DNA from: an uncultured Cyclobacteriaceae bacterium
GTDB lineage: Bacteria; Bacteroidota; Bacteroidia; Cytophagales; Cyclobacteriaceae
Reading direction: 5' to 3'
Length of the DNA stretch: 64,000 nucleotides
Assembly (NCBI GenBank): GCA_947492745.1
Contig: CANLOE010000011.1
Span: forward strand, 1 to 64,000
Program-made: the position numbers and the translations under genes
In this document: piece by piece, positions 45,801 through 53,215 of the stretch
How positions within the stretch are numbered: the stretch's first letter is position 1
Layout: every line of letters starts with the position of its first letter
Notes under the pieces: generated by a model
Databases searched by the model: none
The model's input: the letters and a program-made list of their open reading frames with translations, nothing else
What the model was told of the DNA's origin: nothing

Positions 45801-47065
45801 CTTATCTCTTCGGTCTGGACGAGGCCTTTGAGGCCCCAGGTATCCCTTTTCTTCTCGGAAGTCAGGATCCGGGTATTCAGAGAGAAGCTGCTAACCAAGA
45901 TTGGCTGATCCGTAATGATAACTTGAATGCGCCCTTTACGCAGTCCAGAAATATCGATTTGAGCGTCCGGGCAAGCTTGGAACCTTTCAAGGATATGAAA
46001 ATCCAGTTGGATGCCAATAAGCGGAAATCCGCACAGTTTCAAGAGGTCTTTAAATTCGATGAACTCAGTAATGATTTTAGGCCACAAAACCCATTTCAGT
46101 CGGGGAGCTATTCGATATCCATTATCAGCCTGAAGACCGCATTTGCAGGAAGTAGTGGAGAAAACGGTTCTCCTATATACGATGATTTTGAAGACTTTAG
46201 AGGGATTATCAGAGATCGTTTGGGCGATAGGAGCGGTGCCGTATACGATAGTAGCGCACAGGATGTGCTGATTCCTGCATTTATCGCTGCTTATACGGGT
46301 AAAGATCCTAGGACAAGTAGCTTGAGCCCCTTCCCGAAAACACCACTGCCCAACTGGAGGATGGACTATGCAGGATTGGGCAAGATACCCGCACTGAAGG
46401 ACAAATTCTCTTCCATTAATATTACCCATAGCTATCAGTCCAACTATACCGTAAGTAATTATGCCAGTTCGGCCATATTTGATGAAGGTCTGGGCTTTGA
46501 TAACAATATCGAAGAGTATAATGAATCGCTCTATACCCTGCCCAATAGTTTAGGAGAGGCTGCACCACTCTATAATATCGATCAAGTGCAGATTACAGAA
46601 CGGTTTTCGCCGCTGATCGGGGTCAACCTTCGGACAAAGAGTAAGATGAATATCAAGGTAGAATACAAAACGGAACGTAGTCTGGCACTTCAGATTTCCA
46701 ACCGACAGGTGACCGATATGAGGAGTAGGGATATCTCATTTGATATCGGTTTTACAAGACAGAACTTCAAGCTCCCTTTTAAGTCCAAAGGAAGAGTAAT
46801 TACATTGAAAAATGACGTTGAGTTTAGGATGAACATGACCTATAGGAACAATGAGACCGTTCAGCGTCGTCTTGATGACGAAAGCACGATCACAGGGGGG
46901 ACTGTCGATTTCAGATTGGGACCCAATATCAATTATAGAGTAAACGATAAAGTAGATGTAAGGATATATTTCAATCGTAGTATAGTCTCTCCGAAAATAA
47001 CCACTTCCTTCAAAAGAACAACAACCGCATTTGGAACACAACTTCGATTCAGTCTAGCACAATAA
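39827..47065 (+). CDS. sprA: T9SS outer-membrane translocon SprA (Sov)
   Basis: This 2412-residue protein is close to the size of known SprA proteins. SprA is the giant single-chain beta-barrel through which T9SS cargo crosses the outer membrane; PorV plugs onto its lateral opening. An N-terminal signal segment (about 8-30) precedes SprA-type repeats (GSYVEIIPRGFVTLDFGGQWQRQFN, and two later blocks). Most of the chain is alternating beta-strand sequence, with the C-terminus FGTQLRFSLAQ. The start is TTG 39827; the next Met (about residue 40) would lose the signal peptide. ruvA is 14 nt upstream. A stem-loop follows the stop. Confidence 0.95.
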   Translation: MVLQRFNKIVLILLGGAFIISTWVSHGKPLYSNVLEEKMFFQRSDTTVQDTLDSIKNGPYAPSRKPVYTPKDRFGDPFSNNLSSSPLLLKDPASLKLDVEIDTGMNYTIYEKIGDLNYRPTSSMSFDEFRQYQDRKLVKEYWKNKSSGLDGESAVSGRNLIPPIYISPIFDRIFGGSYVEIIPRGFVTLDFGGQWQRQFNPASPIRQQRTGGFEFDMQTSMNVVGKIGEKLSVTANFDNNNSFDFQNNLKVEFTGFEEDIIQKLEIGNVSLPLNNTLISGAQNLFGVKAQMQFGKLFVTSVVSTQRGKAESIEINPTNGGQGRGFNLKASDYEENQHFFLGQYFRDRYEEWMASIPSLTPQGAVLNTAVNVTRVEVYVVNRNRNTQTLRNVVGLMDMGEGLQSDIYNDALVRGTGNPVANNQSNNLFNLVTGGTINDDKNEVRADLIGAGFEDGLDFEVLKSARRLEPSEYLLNGNLGYISLLRRIQPDEAVAVAYEYTNQNDNETYRVGELADDYSSRDENRVVFLKLLKPTFIQIDDTDGNRVPTWDLMMKNIYNLNAGQVDKDGFRLNIIYQNNRTGIEEAAITEGVRTRNLQLIQLMGLDRLNPQGDQVSRNDGVLGDGNFDYLEGVTINSRNGLIIFPKLEPFGSNLAKEFEGDPNEEDLLRRYVYTSLYNKTKNDAEQDVTRNKYRIQGQGVSGSNSEILLRGLNVAEGSVRVTAGGTALVEGSDYQVDYNFGKVTILNESILNSGQKINVDYETADLFNFQTRSLLGTRLDYKYGDDINLGATFLYLNERPLITRNNLGNEPVRNIKYGFDVNIQKESRLLTKIIDAFPLLQTKEPSSVNFSAEIAQLIPGSSNKVQGENASYIDDFESTMTPFNLNGWQNWKLASTPRTRDNRFINEGDPLGAGEHRARLAWYQVDNIFYRTGGRNVPELPETGGEIVNHFERAVSPQEIFTGRQLNVVNTNEPILDLAYFPSEPGPYNYADRTNPDRLSGDPRENWAGITNAIRTETDFDKANIEYIEFWLLDPFGENNPSSENYIVRDNLNPGRNDTGGELIFNLGSVSEDLIPDDRHGFENGLSPDGNRENVEETEWGLVPSGEFLIDAFDNAEGARANQDVGFDGLDNDGEVAKFGAAFGPDPSNDDFRYFLGEEFDTETANIITRYKKFNGADNNSPIFSAGSIVQSNSNSPDNEDLNQDNRTTSLESYYEYKINLKPDELEVGRNFIVDQVSKSINGDVVRWYLYRIPIRQPTNRQGNISDFKTIKFLRTYLTGFDKPVVLRFANFRFVGSQWRRFTSTLKEDGFGRIQESEVNNLSLSVVNIEDNGIGNDKQPAYVLPPGIIRDRDNTSTIERQLNEQSLQLCVEDLEDGDARAAFKTVSLDLLNYKRLKMFFHANSTTIAAGNNDQATAFVRLTADDEENFYEIEVPLLISSPSNNAPEAVWPAVNEIDIDLEELILLKNDRQLAGASQFDLYPAGEGKQVGNQRIRVKGKPSLNSLTQIMIGVRNPRANSLRPTDTGDPQSICLWANEMRVTSFSQSSSWATNASLNAKLADFATVSGSVSYTSSGFGGIQSKFADRDLSENTSYNVNATVNLDKMLPERLGLKIPMYVNYGKTIITPKFDPFNPDKRLETSLLTVNAEDREDYKKLAEDRTINRGFNFTNVRKEKVKEDAKSHIYDVENLTFTYAYSERSRSYSNQALNQTIINSGAVGYNYTAQNQPWEPFQEGNAFSSPYLKFIKDFNVNPLPSSLSFSADLNRQFRKTLSRNVIVEEGRLRAEEINPTFSKTFLFRRTYGLRWDLTQSLSLDYLATANANVDEPEGDIDTRVKRDSVLTNLKRLGRMTAFTQNVSANYRLPLDKLPFTDWLSAEARYNVAYNWKAGALTLVDSLDLGNSIQNARDQSLTGKIDMVKLYNKIQFLKDINSPPRRRRSGNSNPRASDPDSTQVTQKEYKGAKNFLRFLMSLRSITATYSLKEGTFLPGFRPDAYLFGLDEAFEAPGIPFLLGSQDPGIQREAANQDWLIRNDNLNAPFTQSRNIDLSVRASLEPFKDMKIQLDANKRKSAQFQEVFKFDELSNDFRPQNPFQSGSYSISIISLKTAFAGSSGENGSPIYDDFEDFRGIIRDRLGDRSGAVYDSSAQDVLIPAFIAAYTGKDPRTSSLSPFPKTPLPNWRMDYAGLGKIPALKDKFSSINITHSYQSNYTVSNYASSAIFDEGLGFDNNIEEYNESLYTLPNSLGEAAPLYNIDQVQITERFSPLIGVNLRTKSKMNIKVEYKTERSLALQISNRQVTDMRSRDISFDIGFTRQNFKLPFKSKGRVITLKNDVEFRMNMTYRNNETVQRRLDDESTITGGTVDFRLGPNINYRVNDKVDVRIYFNRSIVSPKITTSFKRTTTAFGTQLRFSLAQ

Positions 47066-47095
47066 ACGGTTATAACTATAACTGTTCGAGCATAT

Positions 47096-47133
47096 TCAAA
47101 GGGAATAGGGAGGAATACGCCTATTCCCTTTGA
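47096..47133 (+). terminator. Stem-loop after sprA
   Basis: A perfect 13-bp stem, TCAAAGGGAATAG with its complement, has a 12-nt loop and lies 30 nt after the sprA stop. No T-run follows, so it may stabilise the 3' end or depend on Rho rather than act as a classical terminator. Confidence 0.5.
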
Positions 47134-47199
47134 TGGCTTATATAGTAGCCTTCTTATTTGTACAACTATAGCTTTTCAATACTACATATTTCATCCAAA

Positions 47200-47344
47200 T
47201 TTGAACCTGGATTATGTATTAGAACTTAGTTGTGAGGGGTTGAAAATCAATAGATCAGGGAGTTTTATTGGATTTGGCATAGCATCGCTACGGTTAATTC
47301 AAAAAACGTAGTGCAACGACTGATTTGCAGAGGTCCGGGTTTAA
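47200..47344 (+). repeat. R1 repeat, shortened copy
   Basis: It starts TTTGAACCTGGATTATG and ends GGTCCGGGTTTAA. It matches 15313-15489 through the core hairpin (CATAGC-ATC-GCTACG, 47278-47292) and TTCAAAAAACGTAG, but about 30 bp before the right end are deleted. Confidence 0.78.
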
Positions 47345-47404
47345 TGGTTCTGTCAAATGACAAAGAGACAAATCCATTTTTGAAAAAAATCCTTTTTCAC
47401 TTTT

Positions 47405-47437
47405 CTTGACTATTCTGGGAAAAAGAGTGTATTTTTA
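47405..47437 (+). promoter_or_regulatory. Candidate gcvH promoter
   Basis: TTGAC at 47405 and TATTTTTA at 47430-47437 are about 22 nt apart, a rough match to the Bacteroidota TTTG/TAnnTTTG pattern, ending 19 nt before the gcvH ATG. No glycine riboswitch fold was recognised. Confidence 0.35.
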
Positions 47438-47456
47438 GCTCTAAAATTAAATATCA

Positions 47457-47837
47457 ATGAATATACCGGAAGCATTAAAATACACGAAAGACCACGAATG
47501 GGTGAAGATCGATGGTGAAGAAATCATTGTCGGTATTACTGATTTTGCTCAAAAAGAATTAGGTGATATTGTCTATGTGGAAATCGAAACAGAAGGGGAG
47601 GAAGTCGCCCAGAACGAAGTATTCGGGACGGTAGAAGCAGTCAAGACGGTATCCGACCTTTTTATGCCACTCTCAGGTACAGTTCTGGAAGTGAACGCCG
47701 ATTTAGAGGACAATCCCGAGAAGGTCAATGAGGCTCCGTATGAGGATGGTTGGATGATAAAAATGCAACTGAGCAATAAAGAAGAGCTAGAGAGTCTACT
47801 TTCAGCGGAAGATTATAAGACTTTAATAGGTTCTTGA
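47457..47837 (+). CDS. gcvH: Glycine cleavage system H protein
   Basis: This 126-residue lipoyl carrier moves the aminomethyl group between the P, T and L proteins of glycine cleavage. The lipoylation Lys is in EAVKTVSDLFMPLSG (about residue 63). The start MNIPEALKYTKDHEW and DFAQKELGDIVYVE are textbook. The partner genes are not in the window. It may use glycine produced by the threonine dehydrogenase/Kbl pair at 20-23 kb. The VanZ-like gene follows after 12 nt. Confidence 0.97.
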   Translation: MNIPEALKYTKDHEWVKIDGEEIIVGITDFAQKELGDIVYVEIETEGEEVAQNEVFGTVEAVKTVSDLFMPLSGTVLEVNADLEDNPEKVNEAPYEDGWMIKMQLSNKEELESLLSAEDYKTLIGS

Positions 47838-47849
47838 CCTTATACCACA

Positions 47850-48233
47850 GTGCACAAAAGATTCAGTATTCTTGGCTTGATTTGGGGATTGTTGATACTG
47901 GGCATGACCTTGACGCCCGGGAAAGACATACCCAACTGGGAGTTGTTCAGCTTTGATAAACTGGGGCATTTTGGTTTATTCGGAATACTGTCGTTTCTTA
48001 TAGCACTTAGTTTCACGCAAGACGGGAAAACACGGAACTTTAAAAAAGCTATATTTGTTTATAGTGTTATTGGTAGTTCTTGTTATGGTATCATTATAGA
48101 ACTTATCCAAAGTCAAATACCGGGAAGGTCTGCTTCCCTTGGGGATGTTTTAGCAGATGTTATTGGAGCTTTATTAGGTTTTTGGGTGTTTCACCTGACC
48201 TATAAATTTATAATCGCCAATAAAGAAAAGTGA
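47850..48233 (+). CDS. VanZ-like membrane protein
   Basis: This 127-residue integral membrane protein has four predicted helices. Family motifs are MTLTPGKDIP after helix 1, FDKLGHFGLFGILSFL, a GIIIELIQSQIPGRSASLGDVLADVIGALLG stretch, and a final hydrophobic helix. VanZ-type proteins are found in all kinds of bacteria, usually with unknown function. The start is GTG 47850, 12 nt after gcvH, so it depends on the gcvH transcript. Confidence 0.87.
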   Translation: MHKRFSILGLIWGLLILGMTLTPGKDIPNWELFSFDKLGHFGLFGILSFLIALSFTQDGKTRNFKKAIFVYSVIGSSCYGIIIELIQSQIPGRSASLGDVLADVIGALLGFWVFHLTYKFIIANKEK

Positions 48234-48243
48234 AATACTTTTG

Positions 48244-48251
48244 TATATTTG
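48244..48251 (+). promoter_or_regulatory. Candidate -7 box for tonB
   Basis: TATATTTG matches TAnnTTTG exactly and lies 56 nt before the tonB ATG. A -33 TTTG at the right distance is not obvious because the region overlaps the end of the VanZ-like gene. Confidence 0.4.
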
Positions 48252-48307
48252 AGAAACCCCGAAACATTTAGTTTAAAGAAATTGTAAATAAAGGAGTATC
48301 AGTTATC

Positions 48308-48982
48308 ATGGAACAAAAAAAATCACCAAAAGCTGATCTTACCAGAAAAACCGGCCTTTTCCTTAATATAGGACTTGTCGTATCATTGGCCCTTGTGATA
48401 GGTGCCTTTGAAATGAGAAACTATGAAGAGAATGATTTGGTAGATCTCGGTTCGATCGATGAGAGTTTCGAAGAGATGTTGGAAATCCCCCCTACCGAAC
48501 AACCACCACCACCACCACCGAAAATTCAGCAACCCGAAATCATCGTTGTTGAGGACGAAGAAGAAATAGAAGAAGAGGTGGAAGTAGAGTTTGATGTGGA
48601 GATAACAGATGATACCGAAATCGAGGAGATGGTTGCCGCAGAGGAACCTGCGGAAGAAGTTGTAGAAGAAATTTTCACTATCGTAGAAGACCCTGCCGAA
48701 CCTAATGGTGGGATGCAGGCTTTCTACAAATATGTTGGTAGTAAATTGAAGTATCCAAGTCAGGCAAAGCGAATGGGTGTTGAAGGAAAGGTGTTCGTCG
48801 AATTCGTTGTTGATAAGGATGGGACGCTTACCAATGTACGTGCTGTAAGGGGAATCGGAGCCGGATGTGATGAGGAAGCCGTTAGGGTCATCAAGAATGC
48901 TGCTAAGTGGAAGCCCGGTAAGCAAAGAGGACGAGCAGTTAAAGTTAAAATTGTACTTCCTATCAGTTTTAAGTTACAATAG
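48308..48982 (+). CDS. Energy transducer TonB
   Basis: This 224-residue protein has a short cytoplasmic N-terminus and one membrane helix (residues about 20-36: LNIGLVVSLALVIGAF). A periplasmic linker spans about 55-130, and the C-terminal TonB domain about 140-224 (YPSQAKRMGVEGKVFVEFVVDKDG, then AAKWKPGKQRGRAVKVKIVLPISFKL). It passes the proton-motive force to TonB-dependent outer-membrane receptors. The linker is unusual: after a short Pro run it is strongly acidic (Glu/Asp/Val) instead of the Lys-Pro/Glu-Pro type. exbB and exbD are not in the window. A strong terminator follows. Confidence 0.93.
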   Translation: MEQKKSPKADLTRKTGLFLNIGLVVSLALVIGAFEMRNYEENDLVDLGSIDESFEEMLEIPPTEQPPPPPPKIQQPEIIVVEDEEEIEEEVEVEFDVEITDDTEIEEMVAAEEPAEEVVEEIFTIVEDPAEPNGGMQAFYKYVGSKLKYPSQAKRMGVEGKVFVEFVVDKDGTLTNVRAVRGIGAGCDEEAVRVIKNAAKWKPGKQRGRAVKVKIVLPISFKLQ

Positions 48983-49019
48983 GACGAACAGACTGAAATA
49001 CAAAGTTAAAATCATATTG

Positions 49020-49060
49020 AATCCCGAACACTATTCTGAGTGTTCGGGATTTCTATTTTT
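49020..49060 (+). terminator. Rho-independent terminator after tonB
   Basis: A perfect 13-bp stem (AATCCCGAACACT with its complement) has a 7-nt loop and is followed by a T-rich run (TTCTATTTTT). It lies between the convergent tonB and aspartate kinase genes. Confidence 0.85.
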
Positions 49061-49103
49061 CAGCCCTGCCTTTTCCCGAAGTTTTGATGACGCCCGGTCG
49101 CGA

Positions 49104-50375
49104 TTAGCCGGATAGGTTTTCAAACATGACATGGTAGTTAGTAGGAGTTCTGTACTCCCATACTTTGTCTTTACCTATTTCCTCAAAGAAATCCATACTG
49201 GAAAGGTTATAGTTCATTATAGTGACCAGCTCCAGGTTTGTACGTAAACGAGTAGTATACGAAGCCTCTAATTCATCGGGTAATGTAATGGATTCGTTTT
49301 CAGTACTATCAATGCACAGAAACAATAGGGTCGCTGAGTTTTGGATTACATTGATTTTTACTCCTTCGGTAGCAAGGGCCGAAAATAGGGTGCTGAGTTG
49401 ATAGGCGCTAAAAAAAGTGAGGTCTTTTGTTTCTATGGAGAGCAAGGATTGGTTTTCTTTAAACATGAAAGAGGGGCCTTGTAATTTGGTAGAGCAAGTA
49501 TGTATGCGGGTACCCTTCGCCTCGGGCCTGCAAAAGCTTTTTACCAGTAGCGGGATGTGGTCCTGTGCCAATGGTTTTATCGTTTTGGGGTGAATTACTT
49601 TGGCCCCGAAAAAAGCCATTTCCGACGCATCCCTGTAAGAGATTTCTTCTAGAAGAATGGTACCCGAGATCCTATTGGGGTCGGCATTGAGAACTCCCGG
49701 TACGTCTTTCCATATTGTGACCGATTCAGCACCGATGCAGGAGGCCAGTATGGCCGCGCTATAATCGGAACCCTCCCGTCCTAAGGTAGTAGTAGAGCCA
49801 TCATGTGCTCTTGCTATGAAGCCTTGTGTCAGTAAGTTGTTCCTGTTCAGTGCGGGCATTAGTTTTTCCTTGGTCAGGATACGCGTCCATTCCCAATCGA
49901 CCTCTCCTTCGCGGTGCCTATTACTGGTGACAATACACTCACGTACGTCCCACCAACTGAAGGGCAGCTCACTGGCCAGTAGGAAAGTGCTAATGATTTT
50001 TGAGGAGATCAGCTCCCCCTGCGCAACCACTTCACTATAACAACGATCATAATCTCTTTCGATGAGGTCGGTACTCAAGACCTGTTCGATATGCAAGAAC
50101 AGCGCTTCTACTTCGGCTGTAGGCTGTAAGTCCTTACCTTCGAACAAATCGGCGATGACCTCCCGATGATATTTCTTAAAGCCATCCATAGTCTCGGAAA
50201 AGTTTTTCTGCTGTTTTCTTAGGTACAGCATCTGTTCTAGACTATTGGTCGATTTTGCCATAGCGGATACAATGACAAGCATTGGCATTTGGGAGAAAGG
50301 CAGGAGGATAGGGACTATGTTCCTGATTGCTGCTGCATTTTTTATAGATGCACCACCGAATTTGAATACCTTCAT
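49104..50375 (-). CDS. Aspartate kinase
   Basis: This 423-residue enzyme makes aspartyl phosphate, the first step to lysine, threonine, methionine and diaminopimelate. It has KFGGASIKNAAAIRN at the N-terminus, TTLGREGSDYSAAILA at about residue 200, and ACT regulatory domains from about 300 (LLSIETKDLTFFSAYQLSTLFSAL; VKINVIQNSA). There is no fused homoserine dehydrogenase. It is divergent from fbp with 79 bp between starts. Feedback by lysine or threonine is likely but not readable. Confidence 0.94.
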   Translation of the reverse strand: MKVFKFGGASIKNAAAIRNIVPILLPFSQMPMLVIVSAMAKSTNSLEQMLYLRKQQKNFSETMDGFKKYHREVIADLFEGKDLQPTAEVEALFLHIEQVLSTDLIERDYDRCYSEVVAQGELISSKIISTFLLASELPFSWWDVRECIVTSNRHREGEVDWEWTRILTKEKLMPALNRNNLLTQGFIARAHDGSTTTLGREGSDYSAAILASCIGAESVTIWKDVPGVLNADPNRISGTILLEEISYRDASEMAFFGAKVIHPKTIKPLAQDHIPLLVKSFCRPEAKGTRIHTCSTKLQGPSFMFKENQSLLSIETKDLTFFSAYQLSTLFSALATEGVKINVIQNSATLLFLCIDSTENESITLPDELEASYTTRLRTNLELVTIMNYNLSSMDFFEEIGKDKVWEYRTPTNYHVMFENLSG

Positions 50376-50454
50376 TTGATTCTATGGATTATATAGTAAA
50401 TTGCCTCGAATTTAAGTTTTTCGAACATCATTTTACTATTATTAGACTCAGTTT

Positions 50455-51453
50455 ATGGAAGATTCGCGCATAGCATTGCCCATCGGCACCGCCTTGGATA
50501 GGTTCATTAAAAATAAACAAGGCGAATTTCAATATGCCACAGGAGAACTATCACAATTACTGAGGGACATGGCACTGGCCGGTAAGGTTGTCAATAGAGA
50601 AATCAATAAAGCAGGTCTGATCAATATCGCTGGGGCCATCGGCACACAGAACATTCAGGGAGAGGACCAACAAAAGCTGGACGTTTTGGCTAACATTCGA
50701 TTTATACGAGCTTTGACCAAAGGGGGAGAGGTCTGCGCCATTATCTCAGAAGAAGACGAAGAAGTAATAGACCTAAGTAATAACAAAGGAAAATATGTCG
50801 TGGCCATTGATCCGCTCGATGGTTCTTCCAATATCGATGTAAACGTCTCGATAGGAACTATTTTTTCTGTCTATCGAAGGGTTACCCCTATAGGCAACCC
50901 TATTCAAAAAGAGGATATTTTACAGAAAGGAGATAAACAGGTCGCCGCAGGTTACCTGCTCTATGGTTCTTCCACGATGCTCGTCTATACTACAGGGCAT
51001 GGGGTCAATGGTTTTACCTACGAACCCTCGCTTGGCGAGTACTTCCTGTCACATCAGGATATGTGCATTCCCGAAGAGGGGAATATCTTCTCTATCAATG
51101 AGGGTTCTTTTAACAGTTTTTCTTCGGGACTGAAGCAGTATATCGAACACTGTAGAGCATCGGAGTATACTGCGAGGTATATCGGGTCCTTGGTTGCTGA
51201 TTTTCATCGTAACCTTTTGAAAGGCGGCATCTATATCTACCCGGCCACGGCAAAAGCAGAAAAAGGTAAGTTACGCCTGATGTACGAATGCAATGCGCTC
51301 GCTTTTATTATAGAGCAGGCCGGGGGAATAGCGAGTGATGGAAAGAAGAGGATTTTGGATATCGAACCCACGGAAATGCATCAGCGAGTCCCCTTTTTCG
51401 TAGGCTCCAAGAAAATGGTAGAGAAAGCCGAGGCTACCATCAATGCAGTTTAG
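50455..51453 (+). CDS. fbp: Fructose-1,6-bisphosphatase class I
   Basis: This 332-residue gluconeogenic enzyme removes the C1 phosphate of fructose 1,6-bisphosphate. The metal-binding [19 protein letters not shown] (about 122-140) and EEDEEV upstream of it are intact. The C-terminal [29 protein letters not shown] is typical for class I. It stands alone on the plus strand, with a gene-free stretch downstream. Confidence 0.96.
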   Translation: MEDSRIALPIGTALDRFIKNKQGEFQYATGELSQLLRDMALAGKVVNREINKAGLINIAGAIGTQNIQGEDQQKLDVLANIRFIRALTKGGEVCAIISEEDEEVIDLSNNKGKYVVAIDPLDGSSNIDVNVSIGTIFSVYRRVTPIGNPIQKEDILQKGDKQVAAGYLLYGSSTMLVYTTGHGVNGFTYEPSLGEYFLSHQDMCIPEEGNIFSINEGSFNSFSSGLKQYIEHCRASEYTARYIGSLVADFHRNLLKGGIYIYPATAKAEKGKLRLMYECNALAFIIEQAGGIASDGKKRILDIEPTEMHQRVPFFVGSKKMVEKAEATINAV

Positions 51454-52222
51454 TCCCCAACTCAGTATTGAAGTACTGACATGTATGACGAAAGACATAC
51501 AAAAAATGAACCATTCGTGCCTAGATAGACCTCATACTTTTGTTGGGTAGCTCGTTTTGGCGATGGACCTATTTTATGACTATTTGTTTTCAAAACAGAA
51601 AAAGTATGAGGGTTTTGAATCGAGTATAAGGTGGACCGATGGCCTGTCGAGAAGGCAAATCCGCGAATCCGCTCTGTAATGAACACGAAATCACACAGAA
51701 ACCATAGCCTTTATACCCAAACGCAATTGATTTGGAACAAGATAGTTTGTAGACTTAGGTGCCGCTATTTTCTAAAGGTCCTAATGACAAGTCTACCCGT
51801 AACGATTCGATATTATCTCGATTTTCCCTAGGGCCATTACCTATAAGGTTTCCCATTTTATTTTTTTCTTGGGTATAAGTAGAGGTAATGGACCTGCGCA
51901 CGCCGATACCTTCATTTTTTTTGAAGAAGTTGGCAAAATATTAGTTTAGAGATGCTTACGAGATTAATAAGTATGGCCAAAATAATCATCGTCCCTATCA
52001 TGACAGGACATGGATGAGGAAGAATACAAAGGTTATTGGCTTTGGCTTTTGTACTTTGATGAAGGCTTTTTTCCGTTGCATAGTCGAAGCTACGGAACTT
52101 AAAAAAGACAAAATAAGGATGCTAAATGTGAAATTACGCAGGTAAAAGAAAAAGCCTAGATCACTTCAACAAAAACAATTGATGCTCTCCTAGCGGCTTT
52201 TGCTCGAAAAACGGAATTTATA
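51454..52222. other. Gene-free stretch with a long-loop inverted repeat
   Basis: About 770 bp. It contains the inverted repeat at 51530-51611. Small open frames at 51462-51831 have no coding character. No terminator of fbp is obvious. Confidence 0.5.
51530..51611. repeat. 12-bp perfect inverted repeat
   Basis: CCTCATACTTTT (51530-51541) and AAAAGTATGAGG (51600-51611) are exact inverted copies, with 58 bp between. They could be the ends of a very small element or a long hairpin in the fbp mRNA. No second copy is seen in the window. Confidence 0.55.
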
Positions 52223-52525
52223 TTATTGTTGACTTCTATAATATAAACGGGTCTTTACCTTTTGCAATTCACGTTCGATGATGAGCCTACTGATTTCTTT
52301 TGCCGGTTTGATATCGGCGAGTGCTGATTTTAGCTTTGCCTCATCGATATCTATACGGTACATGATCTGCAAAAGCCGTTGAAAGTCATGATCAAGTAGG
52401 TGGGAAATAATAGGGACTAATTTTTCCAAAGCATCAGTAAAATGTTCAAATTCTGAAAAGGAAATCTCCACCTCTTTAAAATCACTTTTCACACATTTGG
52501 TCAATAGAGAATAAGATTCGTCCAT
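52223..52525 (-). CDS. Small conserved-looking helical protein
   Basis: This 100-residue soluble, all-helical protein has no named domain that I recognise. The pattern EISFSEFEHFTDALEKLVPIISHLLDHDFQRLLQIMYRIDIDEAKL resembles a Bacteroidota-specific family I recall only as hypothetical. The ending (LIIERELQKVKTRLYYRSQQ) also fits that family. ATG 52525 gives a clean start. It is 240 bp from the DUF5606 gene on the same strand. Confidence 0.72.
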   Translation of the reverse strand: MDESYSLLTKCVKSDFKEVEISFSEFEHFTDALEKLVPIISHLLDHDFQRLLQIMYRIDIDEAKLKSALADIKPAKEISRLIIERELQKVKTRLYYRSQQ

Positions 52526-52765
52526 GAAACGATTTTAATGGCTTGTTCAAAACTCAAGACTTTTTATACTCCTAAAAACCTTTCCGGTATGTTGCCAAAA
52601 AGGCCCACAACATAATAGAAATACAGGTTATATATAGAACATAAGAAATCACACTTATAATCTATCTCTATAGATTGATTTTAGCAGTAGGTCGCCTATA
52701 TATAAAAGAGGCCATATGTTTTGCCTAAAATTAGGTGTTGAATCACAATAGATGTTCATCCGGAC

Positions 52766-53215
52766 TTAACTTTTTACTTCCCCTTCTTCACTTGGCTTAT
52801 CTTCGGAGCTTACTGTTTTCTTTTGTAATAATTCAGGTACGTGTATTAAAAGCTGGTTGTACCAATTGATGACTTTCTTGATGTCGGATACATACACCCT
52901 ATCCGTATCGTATTCAGGAAGTATGAACTTAAAGAAGGACTTCAGTTCCTCTGGCGACGAACTTCTGCTTACGCCCAAGTCATCACTGAACTCTTCATGC
53001 ATTTTCGTCAATACATTCTGTAAAGGTTCGGAGCCTTCTTCAGTAGTCGTATAAATAGAGATTTCGTTCAAAACAGAAACCCTGCTGTTGATATTGGCAA
53101 CTATTTTTGTTTTTTTCTCATCAAAGGCTTCTAGGATAACTCCTGTTCGTGTAGGTTTTAGTATTTTATACAAACCACCTTTTCCTGATACTGATGCGAT
53201 ATCTTTTAATTCCAT
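52766..53215 (-). CDS. DUF5606 family protein
   Basis: This 149-residue cytoplasmic protein has an N-terminal beta-rich module (MELKDIASVSGKGGLYKILKP, then GVILEAFDEKKTKIVANINSRVSVLNEISIYT), typical of DUF5606. A helical part follows around 65-130 (HEEFSDDLGVSRSSSPEELKSFFKFILPEYD) and a disordered acidic tail. The function is unknown. It is widespread in Bacteroidota, often as a single gene. ATG 53215 is the only sensible start. Confidence 0.88.
   Translation of the reverse strand: MELKDIASVSGKGGLYKILKPTRTGVILEAFDEKKTKIVANINSRVSVLNEISIYTTTEEGSEPLQNVLTKMHEEFSDDLGVSRSSSPEELKSFFKFILPEYDTDRVYVSDIKKVINWYNQLLIHVPELLQKKTVSSEDKPSEEGEVKS

Larger units (their letters stand above)
47066..47456. other. 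Intergenic stretch: hairpin, R1 repeat, gcvH promoter
   Basis: After the sprA stem-loop (47096-47133) comes an R1 repeat (47200-47344) and then a short AT-rich region with a candidate promoter for gcvH. Confidence 0.6.

Noticed and set aside
45761-46429. 222-residue minus-strand open frame
   Set aside because: It lies inside sprA, opposite a conserved barrel part, and has no domain.
47345-47456. Glycine riboswitch before gcvH
   Set aside because: Only about 110 bp lie between the R1 repeat and the start, without the paired-aptamer pattern; a plain promoter explains it better.
51271-51831. Small open frames after fbp on both strands
   Set aside because: No coding composition, and they overlap the inverted repeat or the fbp end.
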